A program made the translations under genes and the position numbers. From Eutreptiella sp. 'Long Island Sound 2002' (Eukaryota > Euglenozoa > Euglenophyceae > Eutreptiales > Eutreptiaceae), in NCBI GenBank assembly GCA_964036045.1, contig OZ038387.1:52450265-52514264 (forward strand): a stretch of 64,000 bases of DNA, given 5' to 3'. Of this stretch, positions 53,673 through 64,000 are shown piece by piece; within the stretch, counting starts at the first letter, position 1; each line of letters begins with the position of its first letter. A model generated the notes under the pieces. It ran no database searches. It was not told where the DNA came from and worked only from the letters and a program-made list of their open reading frames with translations.

Positions 53673-54701
53673 GCAAGTCAATAAACACGCAACACGGCAG
53701 AGAAGGGGGGAAGCGCGAAGTACAAAGGCCATTTGTCGCCATGACGACGCCTGTGTGGCGCCGTGCACGAGCGTATTTACACGGACCAGTGCAGAATGTC
53801 GCATGCACGAGCAGATGGAAAATGAGAGGACAGCAGAGGGACGTGAGAGAGAGCGGAGGCGGGGAGGCAGGCCAGAAGGAAGGCAGGAAGTAGGCGCGGT
53901 CAAGGGGCAGGGAGGGAAAGGAGGGACAGAGGGAGGAGAGGCTGGGTGCTACCCAAAATAATGCAGTTGCTATTCACATTTCAACTTCGGCTGCTTCAGT
54001 TGCTCCCCAGCACATCCGCTGCGATCCGGCGCCCGCCAACTCGGATCAGCAACACAACGACCACGACCCGTAAGTCCGAGTCACCAACGTCCCATTCCAG
54101 CCCCCAAAACCCAATGATGCTGCCAATGAATCTCAAACAACATCGTCAATCATCGAATACCCGTCTTAGGCCATGGGCCCTCTGCTCCAGTTCTCAGGAA
54201 GCGGCATGCGACAAAGGGAGCGCCACCGGCCTTCGAAAGACGGCCCTGGGCCCACAGCGCCTGGGGGGGGGGGGGGGATGTCCAAGAAGGCTGGCAGTGC
54301 ACAACAAATTATCACGCCCCTCTTCCCTCCAATGCAACATACAACGACAGCAGCAGCAGCAGCGACACCACCACCACCACCACCAACAGCACGGCACCAG
54401 CCACGACGACGACCACGACCACGACAACAACAGCGAAGCCATCAACACGCGAGCAAACCGATTTGCTCGAAACTTGGCGGGCTGCTTGAAAGAGGGAGGG
54501 GGGGTTAATGCGCACCCTCTGAGACCCCCATCGCACAATGACCCGCGTCATGAGCATCCTAACGGATGCACCCCCCCCATAAACTATTGCCGAACCCATC
54601 CCTGCACGGGCGCGCACCCCCCCTCACCCCGCCTACACCCCTCCAGGGCCAGACGACCATTGGACACAGGCATCACCGCAGCCCTGCCGCTGCGCGGCTC
54701 C
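53673..54701. other. convergent spacer, includes the 3' flank of the coiled-coil gene
   Basis: It holds purine-rich sequence (53820-53945), a G tract (54263-54275) and a triplet microsatellite (54345-54440). Downstream of the minus-strand stop at 54702 it would include that gene's 3'-UTR; I see no clear AATAAA-type signal. Confidence 0.5.
54345..54440 (+). repeat. imperfect triplet microsatellite (CAG/CAC/CGA)n
   Basis: Runs of cagcag, caccaccaccacc, cgacgacgacc and cgacaacaac in one phase. It lies about 260 bp beyond the stop codon of the minus-strand coiled-coil gene. Confidence 0.9.
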
Positions 54702-55544
54702 TCAGCCGGGCTTGCGTGGCACATGGTACCGCCCTTGCGGCCGAGCCCCCCGCGCATCCGTGCCCAACAGACTGTACGCGGGAGAGACCAGCAGCGCACT
54801 CAGCGTCGGCGACTCGCCGGGCCCGGTCGCGTGGGCGCGGCGCGCGCGCGGCACCGCCCTCCCGCTCCCTACCGCAAGGTCCGGGGGTTGCGGGGCATGC
54901 CCCCAAAAGGAGGAGGCCGACGAGGCGGCCGGGGACAGGGCCGCCGCGGAGACTTGCGCCGGAGGCAGAGCGCCATCCCCCGGCGGGTCCGACGCCGCGG
55001 CCCCCGGGGACGCAGCGCAGGGAGCGGGGCTGCGGTTGCGGCGGCTGCGCGGGTCCGCGGCCGCGGCCGTGGCGGCGGAGGGGCTGCGGGACTTCACCGC
55101 GAGCTCGTGGGGCAGCACGAGGGGCGTGTCGTCCGTGTCCGTGAAGTCCTGGGCCCACAGGAGCGTGCAGGCCTCTCCCGTGGCCGACGGCTGGGCCTCA
55201 ACGCTGTCCACGCTGCAGACGTCCGCCGCCAGGAAGCCCCGGGGGCTCTCGTAGGCGCTGGGCAGGTTCATGGGGGAGGGCGGGCCGCTGCCCAGGTCCA
55301 CGTCCGGTGGCGACTGAGCGGAGGGCGTGGCCCACGGGCGCAGCTCCGCCGAGTGGCGCAGGCGGCAGACGACGGCCTTGAGGCGCGCGGCGGCGCGGCG
55401 CTCGCCCGCGAGCTGCTCCTGCAGGGCCTTGTTCCGCGACTCCTGGACGCACAGCCTCCGGTTCAGTTGGTTCAGCACGTCCTTGAACTTGCCCCCGTAC
55501 TTCTGCCCCGGCTGTGACCGCATGTGCTGCTGCATCTTGAGGAC
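54702..55544 (-). CDS. coiled-coil protein, exon 4 (last, 280 residues)
   Basis: The acceptor is GTCTCCGAGCAG before GTCCTCAAG at 55544, phase 0. The exon opens with a helical, coiled-coil-type stretch (VLKMQQHMRSQ, KFKDVLNQLNRRL, NKALQEQLAGERRAAARL) of about 70 residues. A Ser/Pro/Ala-rich disordered region with proline-directed words (PPSPMNLPSAYESPRG) and an acidic piece (DFTDTDDTPL) follows to the stop at 54702. I do not recognise a family. Codon use is strongly GC-rich at third positions. The opposite strand is also open for 523 codons here, but that frame is low in complexity and I treat it as a shadow. Confidence 0.7.
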   Translation of the reverse strand, partial: VLKMQQHMRSQPGQKYGGKFKDVLNQLNRRLCVQESRNKALQEQLAGERRAAARLKAVVCRLRHSAELRPWATPSAQSPPDVDLGSGPPSPMNLPSAYESPRGFLAADVCSVDSVEAQPSATGEACTLLWAQDFTDTDDTPLVLPHELAVKSRSPSAATAAAADPRSRRNRSPAPCAASPGAAASDPPGDGALPPAQVSAAALSPAASSASSFWGHAPQPPDLAVGSGRAVPRARRAHATGPGESPTLSALLVSPAYSLLGTDARGARPQGRYHVPRKPG

Positions 55545-56263
55545 CTGCTCGGAGACCGTGCGCGCAAACGGGCACACGGGCGCGCAGACGCGCACGCACA
55601 CCCACACACAAACACACAAACACAGCGTGCGCACCCACACACACACAGACAGTACCCCCCCCCCCCCCCCCACACACACCCTTCGTGACGGAAACCCAGA
55701 ACTCTCCTCAAGGGGGTGGTCCTGGAGCCTAAAAGTCCAAAAGTTTGTGTACCAGAAATGGCCCAAATCAATACTTCCTTTCGTAAAATTTCATTTTGTC
55801 CCACTATGAAATCCGGGTCCGAGGGGGGGGGGTTTAGACCCCCGCTTACCCACCCCCCCCACCCCGGAGACGCTGAGTGTGTTGGTGGTCGTCTGTGAAG
55901 ACAAGCATTCACATGCAGGGCCGCAGACAGATGAAAGAAAGCTCGTCAAGGGACCGGACAATCGGTCCTAGGCGCCGTTCGCCCACAGGTGCGTGTGAAA
56001 GGGGAAACCGTGAAAACGCCTGCAGGCATGTACAAATGGCGGCGAACACCGCCGACAACATACAGCAAACAGGTGTGATGCCAGACATCCCCGTTCCCCA
56101 GGACGCGAACGCCCCCCCCCCCTCCCTCCGTCCGTCCCTCCTCTCTTCTTGCTCCTTCCCACACTCCAACTCTCCCTTCTGCCGCAGCCTTTTACTGCAA
56201 GGCGTTGTGGAGTTGGGAGGTGGAACAGTCGTCTTTCACACAAGCAGGGCAGCTGAGGGTCAC
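55545..56263 (-). other. intron 3 of the coiled-coil gene (719 bp)
   Basis: Donor CAGCAG|GTGACC and acceptor GAGCAG|GTCCTC; GCAGGT is present at both junctions. The intron contains a copy of the G/C hairpin element (55757-55867), a TG-rich tract and an 18-base homopolymer (55655-55672). Confidence 0.6.
55757..55867 (+). repeat. dispersed element with G-tract/C-tract hairpin, copy 2
   Basis: It parallels 52968-53066: aatggcccaaatcaatac, aaaatttcattttgtccca, a G tract, tttaga, then a C-rich tract. It lies inside intron 3. Confidence 0.6.
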
Positions 56264-56827
56264 CTGCTGCTGGGCAGTGGCCAGCTGGCCCTCTAGCGCG
56301 TGGATCTCCGCCCTGTACGTGGTCTCCAGATGCTTCTTCTGGGCGGCCCAGGCCTCGTTGAGAGTGAGCTGCTCCATCTGCAGCTGGTAGATGGCCCCGT
56401 CCTTGATCTCCAGAAGCCCCGGTCCCTGCTCCTGCTCCCGCCGGCATGTCTCCGCGTTCATCGCCCGCTGTAGCACAGCGAACGGTGCGTCGAAGCACGA
56501 CAACGGCGCCTCCCCCGGGTCCCCTACCACGCTCTGGATCCGCTTGCGCTCCGTCCGCGTGACGTCGGACATCGCCGCGTCCGACGCCCCGGGGGCCTCC
56601 GACAAGTCGGCGCTGGCATTGTATAGGGAGCCACCCGAAAGGTCCGCACGCGCGGCTTCCAGCTGTGCGACCGCGACCTGCAACTCCTCCTGCACGTCCG
56701 CAGCCTGGCGCGCGATCTCGCCCCCGGCCCGATCGACCAGGCGACAGTATAGCTGGACCTCTAAGCCCAGGCGCTCCTTGTCGGCCTCGAGGTGCGATAC
56801 CTGCCGCGCATACTCTGTGTTCTCGAC
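56264..56827 (-). CDS. coiled-coil protein, exon 3 (188 residues)
   Basis: The acceptor is TGGTGGCAG before GTCGAGAAC at 56827, preceded by a very long pyrimidine tract. The donor is CAG|GTGACC at 56264. The exon is 188 codons long, phase 0 at both ends. It has heptad-rich helices: VENTEYARQVSHLEADKERL, ARQAADVQEELQVAVAQLEA and, near the end, NEAWAAQKKHLETTYRAEIH. A non-helical Ser/Gly/Ala stretch (about 75-100) separates them. If the donor were not used, the frame would read on 23 more codons to a stop at 56192, so an alternative terminus is possible. Confidence 0.7.
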
Positions 56828-58389
56828 CTGCCACCAGATGGGCTCAGGAGCGGGCAGGGGAAGGGGAAGGGAGGGAGGGTAGGATGGGATGTGGGCAGGA
56901 AAAGCGGGGAGGGAGGGCGAGAGGCGGGAAAGGATGGACGGAAGGGACGGGGTCGGGGACCGACGGATGGACGGACGGACGGACAGAGGGCAGCTGCGGG
57001 AAAACCCCCGGCTTTGGTAGGACCCCGTTTGCTCCTCCTCAGCCTTCGGTTCTATGGGACTGTTGTGGCAAGAATCGCACCATCCCCGGGCCTCAGCACA
57101 ATGTGAATGCCCCGCCCTCATCCATCCGCAGTACGGGGGAAGGAGGGCAGAGACAGTGGCATCCACGCACGCCATGGGATGATATGGTTTGAACGATGCC
57201 CGAATAAATATGCATTTTCCTGCGGACAGCCCCCGCAGTAAAGCACGGTCTATGGTGTGCAAACCGCCTGCAAGGACCATTTACAGGGCTACCGTTCGGA
57301 CCAGGTGTAGCTTGGGTGGTGGACGCCTTGGAAGCCTTCACTTGCCGTCCGGTTCTGTCGCCGTGGGCAAGTCCTAATCCCGGCCGTATGGTGGTCTATG
57401 CGCCGTCTTGCGTTGCAGCCTTTGCTGCTGCTCAGCAGTAACTAGTGGCATTGCTGGCGCATGCCAATCTGGCCCCAGAGTCAGTAGCTGCACACCCGAC
57501 GCCGCATTGAGTTGCAGCCCAGGAAACCTGCTGCTTAACGCACCGAGGGGTGTTGCAGGCTTTGAAGTCACCTCGGTCCCCTCGGTCCCAAGGGCATAGA
57601 TGGGACTGCGCATTGCTCCTCAGGCCACAGACCTGGAGTGCTGGTTGCTGACACACACACACTACCTGCGACCAAAACAGAAGTGCAAAAGAGGACTACT
57701 CTCATTCCAGAACAGATGTTCAGAGTACAGACGTTCAGAGTACAGATGTTCAGAGAACAGATGTTCAGAGTACAGATGTTCAGAGTACAGATGTTCAGAG
57801 TACAGATGTTCAGAGTACAGACGTTCAGAGTACAGGGGATGTGGTCAAGGCAATACACAAACAAAAAAGGGCACAGCCCAGCTCTGGCCAACACATGCAT
57901 GCATTACCTCGCAGGAGCCAAAACTGACACAGCGACTGGTGCTCTGGGCCCACTGCAACTTGGGTTCTCCCAAGTCAACCCTCTCCTGACACACACGCAC
58001 GCGCACTCTGCATGTGCCCATCAAGCCCCTTGAGGCCTCCCTTGCAGCACCGGGGTCCTCTCCCGTTGTGCACAAGGAAGACAACGGGGTGCTTTAGGTC
58101 CCAACCCAGGGTCCTGCGGCCCCTTCCCGTGGACTGGGGGTCTTGAGCCCCCTCATTTCGCGTCATGTGCAACCCCGGGCCTCTTGGGTCGCTTCCCGGG
58201 TTCCTCGGCAGCCCTCCCATGCCTTGCCAACCAGCGTTTCGCCACCGGTGCACCTGCGGAGGGGACGAGGTGAGTGATGGAGGGAGGCAGGGAGGGTGGG
58301 AAGGTGCGAGGGAGGGAGGGAGGCGAGAAGGGAGGAGGAGGGGATGGGAGGGATGTAAGGGGGGGGGGGGGCTAAGGACAGCCCTCGAC
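56828..58389 (-). other. intron 2 of the coiled-coil gene (1562 bp)
   Basis: Donor CTACAG|GTCGAG and acceptor GGCAG|GTCGAG: the nine bases CAGGTCGAG occur at both junctions. The intron contains a 15-bp minisatellite (57717-57834) and a second strong acceptor (CCCCTCCGCAG before GTGCACCGG, exon side 58253). No matching donor is seen for that one, and the frame after it has no protein-like character, so a small alternative exon there is possible but unproven. Confidence 0.6.
57717..57834 (+). repeat. 15-bp minisatellite, 8 copies
   Basis: The unit is atgttcagagtacag, with acg for atg in some copies. It lies in intron 2. The 15-base period keeps a frame open on both strands, which produces spurious repeat peptides. 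Confidence 0.95.
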
Positions 58390-58965
58390 CTGTAGGGCGG
58401 CCAGGTGCAGCAGCTGCCGCCGCCCCTCCTGCTGCATGGCCTGCAGCGCTTCGTTGTGCTTTGTCTTGAGCGCGCGGATCTCGATCTCGGCCTTCGTGCG
58501 GGCGTCGTAGAGGTCGGCCCGCCGCTGCTCCTCCGCCTTCTCGAGCCGCGAGTCCACGCTGTCCTGCCGGGGAGCCTCGTCCCCGTCCCGGTCCTGGCTC
58601 GCCTCCTTGCTGCTCGGGGTCCCGGGGGCCTCCGGCCCCGGTTCGCACGCGGCAATGGGCTTCACGGAGAACTTGCGGTGCAGCCAGCGCCGGGGCGAGC
58701 GTGGGGTCCGCGGTGTCCGAGGGGTGGACTGCCGGGAGCTGACCGGGGACAGCGGCTCGACTGTCTGACAAGCGGCGTCCGTCATCTTCGCGAGTTTCGT
58801 GGCTTTGTCCGCTGCGCTTCTGAAGGTCTGGAGCGGGTGTGGCCGGCCCTTTGGACTGCCGAGGCGGTCGGTGGACCGGTCCGCAAGCGCCTTCATCTTC
58901 AGACGGTACTCGTCGTAAATGGCGCTCAGCCCCGTTTGCATGCAGCCCTCCAGCCGGGCCTCTAC
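58390..58965 (-). CDS. coiled-coil protein, exon 2 (192 residues)
   Basis: The acceptor is CCGTCGTAG before GTAGAGGCC at 58965; the donor is CTACAG|GTCGAG at 58390. The exon is 192 codons long, phase 0 at both ends. It begins VEARLEGCMQTGLSAIYDEY and continues helical. A middle section has DAACQTVEPLSP and a basic Ser/Thr-Pro stretch (STPRTPRTPRSPRRW), a likely substrate for proline-directed kinases. The end is a strong helix (DSRLEKAEEQRRADLYDART, then ALKTKHNEALQAMQQEGRRQ). Confidence 0.72.
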
Positions 58966-60105
58966 CTACGACGGTGACGGGGGCACGGCGGAGGCCGGTC
59001 GCCACAGACAAGCGCACCACGGCGTCCGGTGGGGGTGGGCGCGACATGACACACCGACACCTCGAACGCCGATGGCGTCCCGTTGAACGGCGCCGAATTC
59101 GCACTTCCCGCCCCTTGCGCAAGCACGGCCGGGGGTCGGGGAACACCACAGTTGGGCAGGGAGGGGGTGCCCCGCGCGACGCAAACATCCCCAGAACAAA
59201 CCCCATGGAATGCGCCCGGAGCTGGCTTTCAAGCGGGGGGGGGGGTCGATACAGCTCTCTGGCTAGACCCCCCCCTCCCCCAAAAAGGGCTCAATTGACG
59301 GGCCACCCAAAATCCTACCGACACTGAACCCCAGGCCCCGGAGGTGACCCGGACCCAAAATTCGGCAGAAAATGAAAATGGGATTTTTGGAATCAGCGCG
59401 TTGAGGGGGTTCAGAAAAGTCATCGTTTGCCATGTATTCGGTGAAAAAAAAAATTGAACATTTTCAATGCTCAAAAACAAATTTAGGCACCTTCGGCGCC
59501 AGAGTTCATAACAATTGTTTAATGGTCCTGTCAATCAAGCCCTTTTCCCGAATCACCCCCTCTCAGTTTTGGGGGGCTCTATTGACCCTCCCCCCCTCCC
59601 CTTGAAACCCGACTTCCCCGTACCGAAAACCCCCAAGAGTCCTGTCATATCAGTGATGCAACTCTTTGTGCAGCTGCTGTGCCCCATGCAACACATCAAA
59701 ATGCCCTGAAGTCCAAAAAGCGCCTAAAAGATGCCCCACACAGCAGGATTCCCTCAGGGATCGGCTCGGACCAGGCACGTGCTTCTGGTTTGGGACCGCT
59801 ACAGCAACAGTCGCCAAAAATCAACGCAAAGTCAACAGAAGTGGGTCGCCGTCTCAGGCAGACCATTGTTTTAAGCAGAATCACATCTCCTGAGGCATGA
59901 CCAAGCCCCTCCATTCCACTGTGGCATGTAGCTCTCTTCGAGGTTGACGGAAGAAGAGCAGCACACAAAGGAGAGGGCAGCTTGACCACTGTGTTGTTTT
60001 GCGTGTACAAGGATATCAGAGAGAAAGAGGGGGGGGGGGGAGAGAGACGGAGGGAGGGAGGGAGGGAGGGAGGGAGGGAGAGGCAGACAGAGAGAGAGGG
60101 AGACG

Positions 60106-60186
<81 letters not shown>

Positions 60187-61048
60187 GTCGACGTCCCCAA
60201 GCAATTGAACTGCCAAACATTGCTGCACAGCGCTGCATTGCTGCATAATGTCCCCCGAACCAGGACACTCATGTGTGGGGCGCCTTGTGACCTGCCTGTA
60301 CCTGCCGTCCTTGAGCGACCACCGCCTGGGTTAAGCAGGGCAACCCCGTCTGACTTTCGTTTTTCTGACCGCAAGTGTCGTCAAGAAGTGTGCAATGACA
60401 TGTTTGCGAGCCAGCTGTACGGAAAGGCGCTGCATAGATTGACAGTGATTCAGTACACCGTGCGCAGTGCTGGTCCCCGTCGAGGATTGGAATCGTAACA
60501 AGGGTGAGGTGGAAAGTGCAGGGTATGGCAGTGAGCACTGCTACTCATGATACTCAGTGTTGTCTTATGGAGGGATGTAGCCCCCTGTCTAAGCTAGCTT
60601 GCACTGGTACCGTGTGTTGTTGCCCTCCTCCTGTTCTGTTTTTTTCCTTTTCCCAATAAAGCTGACATCTGTATTAAATTCATCAGAACTACCCCCCCCC
60701 GTCTTGTCTAAGCTCCGGCCTTGTCTCGTCGCTCCCCCCCCTCCCCCCCCGGGGGGATGGACCGCGTGAAGTGTACCGATTCCAACCTCAACCATCCGCC
60801 TTCCTCCCACCCATCCCCCGCCTCTCGCCCTCCGTCCCACCATCTTTCGCTTGTTCCCTTTGTTCCTGCCCCCCTCGCCTTGCTCCCTCGCCCCGTGCCT
60901 CCGACCGTCGGGCCCCTCTGGTTGTATTGCTGCATTCTGCAACAGCACCGATCAGACGTTCTCTCTTCCTCTGAAGGGCTGGCTGCCGGCTTTCCCCCCG
61001 AAGACGCGCCGACCTCTGAAATGCGCGGCGCCCACGTGCATATCCGAC
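58966..61048 (-). other. intron 1 of the coiled-coil gene (2083 bp)
   Basis: Donor TCGCAG|GTCGGA at 61048 and acceptor GTCGTAG|GTAGAG at 58966; AGGT occurs at both junctions. The intron holds a G/C hairpin (59228-59276), the GA-rich microsatellite at 60016-60185, and a CT-rich tract on the minus strand. Open frames within it are low in complexity. Confidence 0.6.
60016..60185 (+). repeat. purine microsatellite (GGGA)n and (GA)n
   Basis: A G run, then repeated gggagggaggga, then long gagagaga stretches interrupted by caga. It is CT-rich on the strand of the gene that contains it as intron sequence, and a candidate for triplex-forming DNA. Confidence 0.95.
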
Positions 61049-61423
61049 CTGCGATATGACATTGCCCTCAAACCACGTCGTGTGCCGCTCCACGAACTGG
61101 TTCACCAGGCTCTTGGTCTGCCTCGTCACGTCTGACACGACGTCCCGGACCAGTGCCTTGATGGGCGCAAGCTGGCCCTCCAATGCCCCTTCCTTTGACG
61201 AGAAGCTGCGCGTGTGGGCGATGTCATACTCAACAATGGCCTCGCGCACGCGGTCGCTCGTTAGGAACTGCTCCAGCGACGCCGACAAGCGGCTTTCGAT
61301 GGCCCACAGGTCGGCCACCACTTTGTCGTCGTTCATGCATCGCGACTTGGCGTACTCAGTGGCGAACCACGAGCAGAAGGCTTTCAGCCCATCATGGACT
61401 TGGTCGGGCAACGATCCCAACAT
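61049..61423 (-). CDS. coiled-coil protein, exon 1 (125 residues)
   Basis: The start is set at ATG 61423 (MLGSLPDQVH), because an in-frame TGA lies seven codons upstream; a CTCCCGCTGAG word 19 bases before the ATG could be an acceptor. The exon has 125 codons and ends ...NVISQ at TCGCAG|GTCGGA. It is predicted helical almost throughout (DDKVVADLWAIESRLSASLE, APIKALVRDVVSDVTRQ, LVNQFVERH). Joined in phase 0 with exons 2-4 it gives a protein of about 785 residues with coiled-coil segments separated by disordered Ser/Pro linkers, as in cytoskeletal or scaffold proteins. No motor, kinase or membrane domain is seen. Confidence 0.65.
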
Positions 61424-64000
61424 TCCCCGCGCATAGCCGGCTCAGCGGGAGACCGGTACGTCAAGACGCATGGCAGGCGAAACGGCGAAACTGGTGCGAC
61501 CTTAAAAGTGAGACCAACGGAGAACAGTTGGAGCAGAGAGGGGGCAGTCCACTTGAGGGGGGTCCAATGCCATGTTGTCAGGGCCCGGGATGAACACCAT
61601 AATCATGGGCACGGTGCGAAAACGCCCCCTCAGTCGATCCGAACCGACCATCGCTCGAACTCGAGAACAGTGGCGGCAGTGATCCCGGCTCGAGGGGCTG
61701 AGAAGAGGCACGAAGACCTCGCGATTTTGGCCATTGCCCCCCCCCCCCCCTGGGACCACACGGCCACTGGCAAAGCGGTCATGGCAGACATGGCGCCCAG
61801 AGGATTCAGCTTTTTTGGCCTGCCTTCGGTGGGGACCAGAGGTGGACTTTGGGAGGAGGGGGGTCCCAGCCAAACCCCCCTGCCTGTGTCTCGGTGACAT
61901 TGACCACGTGTGCTGCAGTGCAATCAGGGAACGTCCGTGATGAAGACGGGCCATTCGTTCGGCCATGCCATCCTCGACGGGACTGATCAGTGAGTCAGGG
62001 GGACAGAGCAGGGGGGGGGGGGGGCGCCGAGTCACAGAGTCAATGGGAGTCAATGGAAACTAAGAGAGATGGGGAGGGCCACGACTCACGTGCTGAGGCC
62101 AGTGAACGCCCTCGTGCAAATGGGTCATCTTCTTGGCCTTGACACTTGGGACGGGGCTGGTGAGGTTCTTTGTCGGTAGAAAGAGCGAGTAAGCAAGGGC
62201 GCACAGAGGGCATACTCACGACTAGTCCGGAGACGTCCCGGCACGGGGCGGCGGCCGGGCCCGGTCCTTGTATGCGACACCCCCCCCCCGGGGTTTTGAG
62301 AGATAGTGGTGTCGGGGCCATGGCGCCAGGACAAACCAGAACCAGAACCAGAACCCCCCCTTTCTAATCCCCCCAGGGGGGGGACCGTCACTTCGCCCAA
62401 AAAGCATAGGAAAAACTAGCCGCCGAAGGCACCGAAGAAGAATTTTCTTTAGGTTACACTGGAACTGGGGTTTGGGGTACCGTCACTTGGTGCCCCCCCC
62501 CCCCCCCCAGGGCGTTGCTTGAGCAGAGGGGGGAGGGGGTGACAGGGGTCCAGGGGAGGGAGGGAGGGGGTCCAGGGGGGGAGCCCCCCCCTCCCTGCCG
62601 GAATGAACAATATCAATCAAGAATTGCAGTGACGGAACCAACACCCCCTGTTGGGTCGGCGTAGGGCTGGGGGTGGGGTTGGCCTGATATCCGGGGGGGG
62701 GGGGGGTCCTCCTCATCTTTCCAGGCAACAACGCAGGGCGACAGTCCCCCCATCCCCGTCTCGGGGGCTGATCTCAAGGGGAGGGGGGGTGGTAAGCAAA
62801 GGCGGGAGTGCATCCCCAGTTTCACGCCTGTTTCAACAACCACGGAAAAGGCTGAGCGCTGGGGGATCTCAAATGTAGTGTTGTGTGCATCTTGCGTACC
62901 AGAACCCTTTGCTGTTGTTGTTGCAGGGGGAGGGGGCGAGGGGGTACTACGCTCCGCTCTGGTGACCTTGGGGGGGCTTCTCTTCATGCAAGGGGAATGG
63001 GGTGTTTCCTGGGGGGCGCACCGTGCGCTGCGCGCACTGTGCAAAAAGTCGGCTGTTTTCCACCACCGGTAGCCACGGGTCCCAGGGTCCTGGATTCTGC
63101 ACCCCCGATGCTGTTTTGAATGGATCATGCACGCTTTTGTAGGGGGGTGGTTTGCAGGGGTGTTCCCTGGGTCAACAGCGTAATAATTGGCGCCATGTCC
63201 GCGCTGTGCGAAAACGCCCCCCTGGTGAACTGGTCTAAAAGACGGACGTGGCGCGCTCGCAGTATGCTCGCAGTCCCCATCCCCCCTTTCCCTCCAGGGG
63301 GTGGGACTGTCTTCGCAGCAGCCGGGATAGGGGCCCTGTGTAGCGCCTGCTTGGGTGGCATCGCTGCTGATGTGCCTGGATAGTGGTGCACCGGAGAATC
63401 AGGGTTCTGGGCTGTGGGTTCTGCACCGCAAACCTGGCCATCGCACCTCCATTTTCAGTCAGACCCTCATGTACCATCGGTGGGTGTGCGGCGCATACCA
63501 ATCCAGGCGTCCCCAACGCACGCGCACGCGCATCACACAGCACAGATCACACGCGTGCGCACGCGCACAACGCAGCAGCCGGTGCCCACCGAACACCCCC
63601 CGCCCCATATCAGCCGCACGGGGCGGTCTTAGACGGAACCCAGACCCCTGAGCGCCGGGCACCTGCCGATAAGGCCCCATAGTACCGACACAGACGGGCA
63701 TCGGGTGGCCGACAGGTGCCGGCCCCCCGTGACCCCAGCACCACCCAGTGCCCCCGTCGTGGGCCCCCTTCTGGTGAGCACAGAGCTGCAGAACGTGTGC
63801 CCGGAGATGGCGCGGCGGAAGCCCCGGCCGCCTCACGTGCCCCTGCACCAGAGGACAAGCAGGTGCCTGTCTGCCAACCCAGAGGCAGGGGAAGACTGAC
63901 CACGGCGTGTGCTCTCACGGAGAATGGGTGCTGGGCCAGGGGGGCCACGAGGGCAGGAATGTGCCACAAGGCCGGGCGTCCCTCACCCCCCCCCCCCACC
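61424..64000. other. spacer rich in G/C tracts, no supported gene
   Basis: At least six G- or C-homopolymer hairpins occur (about 61737, 62010, 62278, 62354, 62493 and 62520-62600). The words gtcacttggtg and ggaccgtcacttcg beside them resemble those at 7130 and 1420. A plus frame at 63705-63899 has mixed composition but no recognised domain. Confidence 0.5.

Noticed and set aside
53946-55517. 523-codon plus-strand frame
   Set aside because: It is low-complexity (Thr/His/Arg/Gly runs through a microsatellite) and antisense to the better-supported exon 4.
57717-57834. Pentapeptide-repeat protein in the 15-bp minisatellite
   Set aside because: The frames are open on both strands only because the period is a multiple of 3, and the array lies in an intron.
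58163-59206. 347-codon minus-strand frame
   Set aside because: It overlaps exon 2 in another frame and runs through pyrimidine-tract intron sequence. The 58372-58965 frame has clear helical protein character and splice sites.

Overview
Kind of organism. This is nuclear DNA of a eukaryote, very likely a protist with a large, repeat-rich genome. There are no prokaryotic operons and few genes. The best gene has four exons joined by GT-AG introns with long pyrimidine tracts, and transposons of eukaryotic type (piggyBac, non-LTR) are present. About two thirds of the window is satellite, minisatellite, transposon debris or apparently empty spacer. I cannot name the lineage. Short interstitial CCCTAA runs, AG sites just upstream of several start codons and one GC-type donor are hints, and a repeat-rich alga is my working guess only.

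Layout. 1-7.1 kb is mostly empty spacer with G/C homopolymer tracts, one hypothetical gene (4482-5327, minus) and two copies of a ~190-bp dispersed repeat. 7.14-7.61 kb is an acidic coding fragment (minus) that touches a satellite. 7.63-16.84 kb and 18.42-26.37 kb are two large arrays of the same 85-bp satellite in opposite orientation around a 1.6-kb spacer. 26.4-39 kb is sparse: a nine-segment membrane protein (30360-31331, minus), a leucine-rich-repeat protein with a possible F-box (37652-38503, minus), a possible small exon near 29.8 kb and several local duplications. 39.4-42.8 kb holds minisatellites and two tandem ~1.2-kb elements with telomere-like CCCTAA runs at the junction; a third, inverted and shortened copy lies at 35.7-36.4 kb. 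42.77-43.30 kb carries two probable exons of a Tyr/Gly-rich protein, next to a 40-bp minisatellite with a 240-bp higher-order period. 44.6-51 kb is transposon debris: a broken piggyBac-like transposase, ~210-bp satellite blocks that flip orientation, and two broken copies of the C-terminal end of a non-LTR retrotransposon. 53.4 kb has a candidate first exon of a single-pass membrane protein. 54.7-61.4 kb is a four-exon minus-strand gene for a coiled-coil protein of about 785 residues.

How it fits together. I see no shared pathway among the genes. The recurring theme is repeat architecture: satellites in inverted pairs, telomere-like tails, G-tract/C-tract hairpin elements, and introns whose two splice junctions carry the same short sequence. 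All similarity statements come from reading by eye; no database search or alignment program was run.
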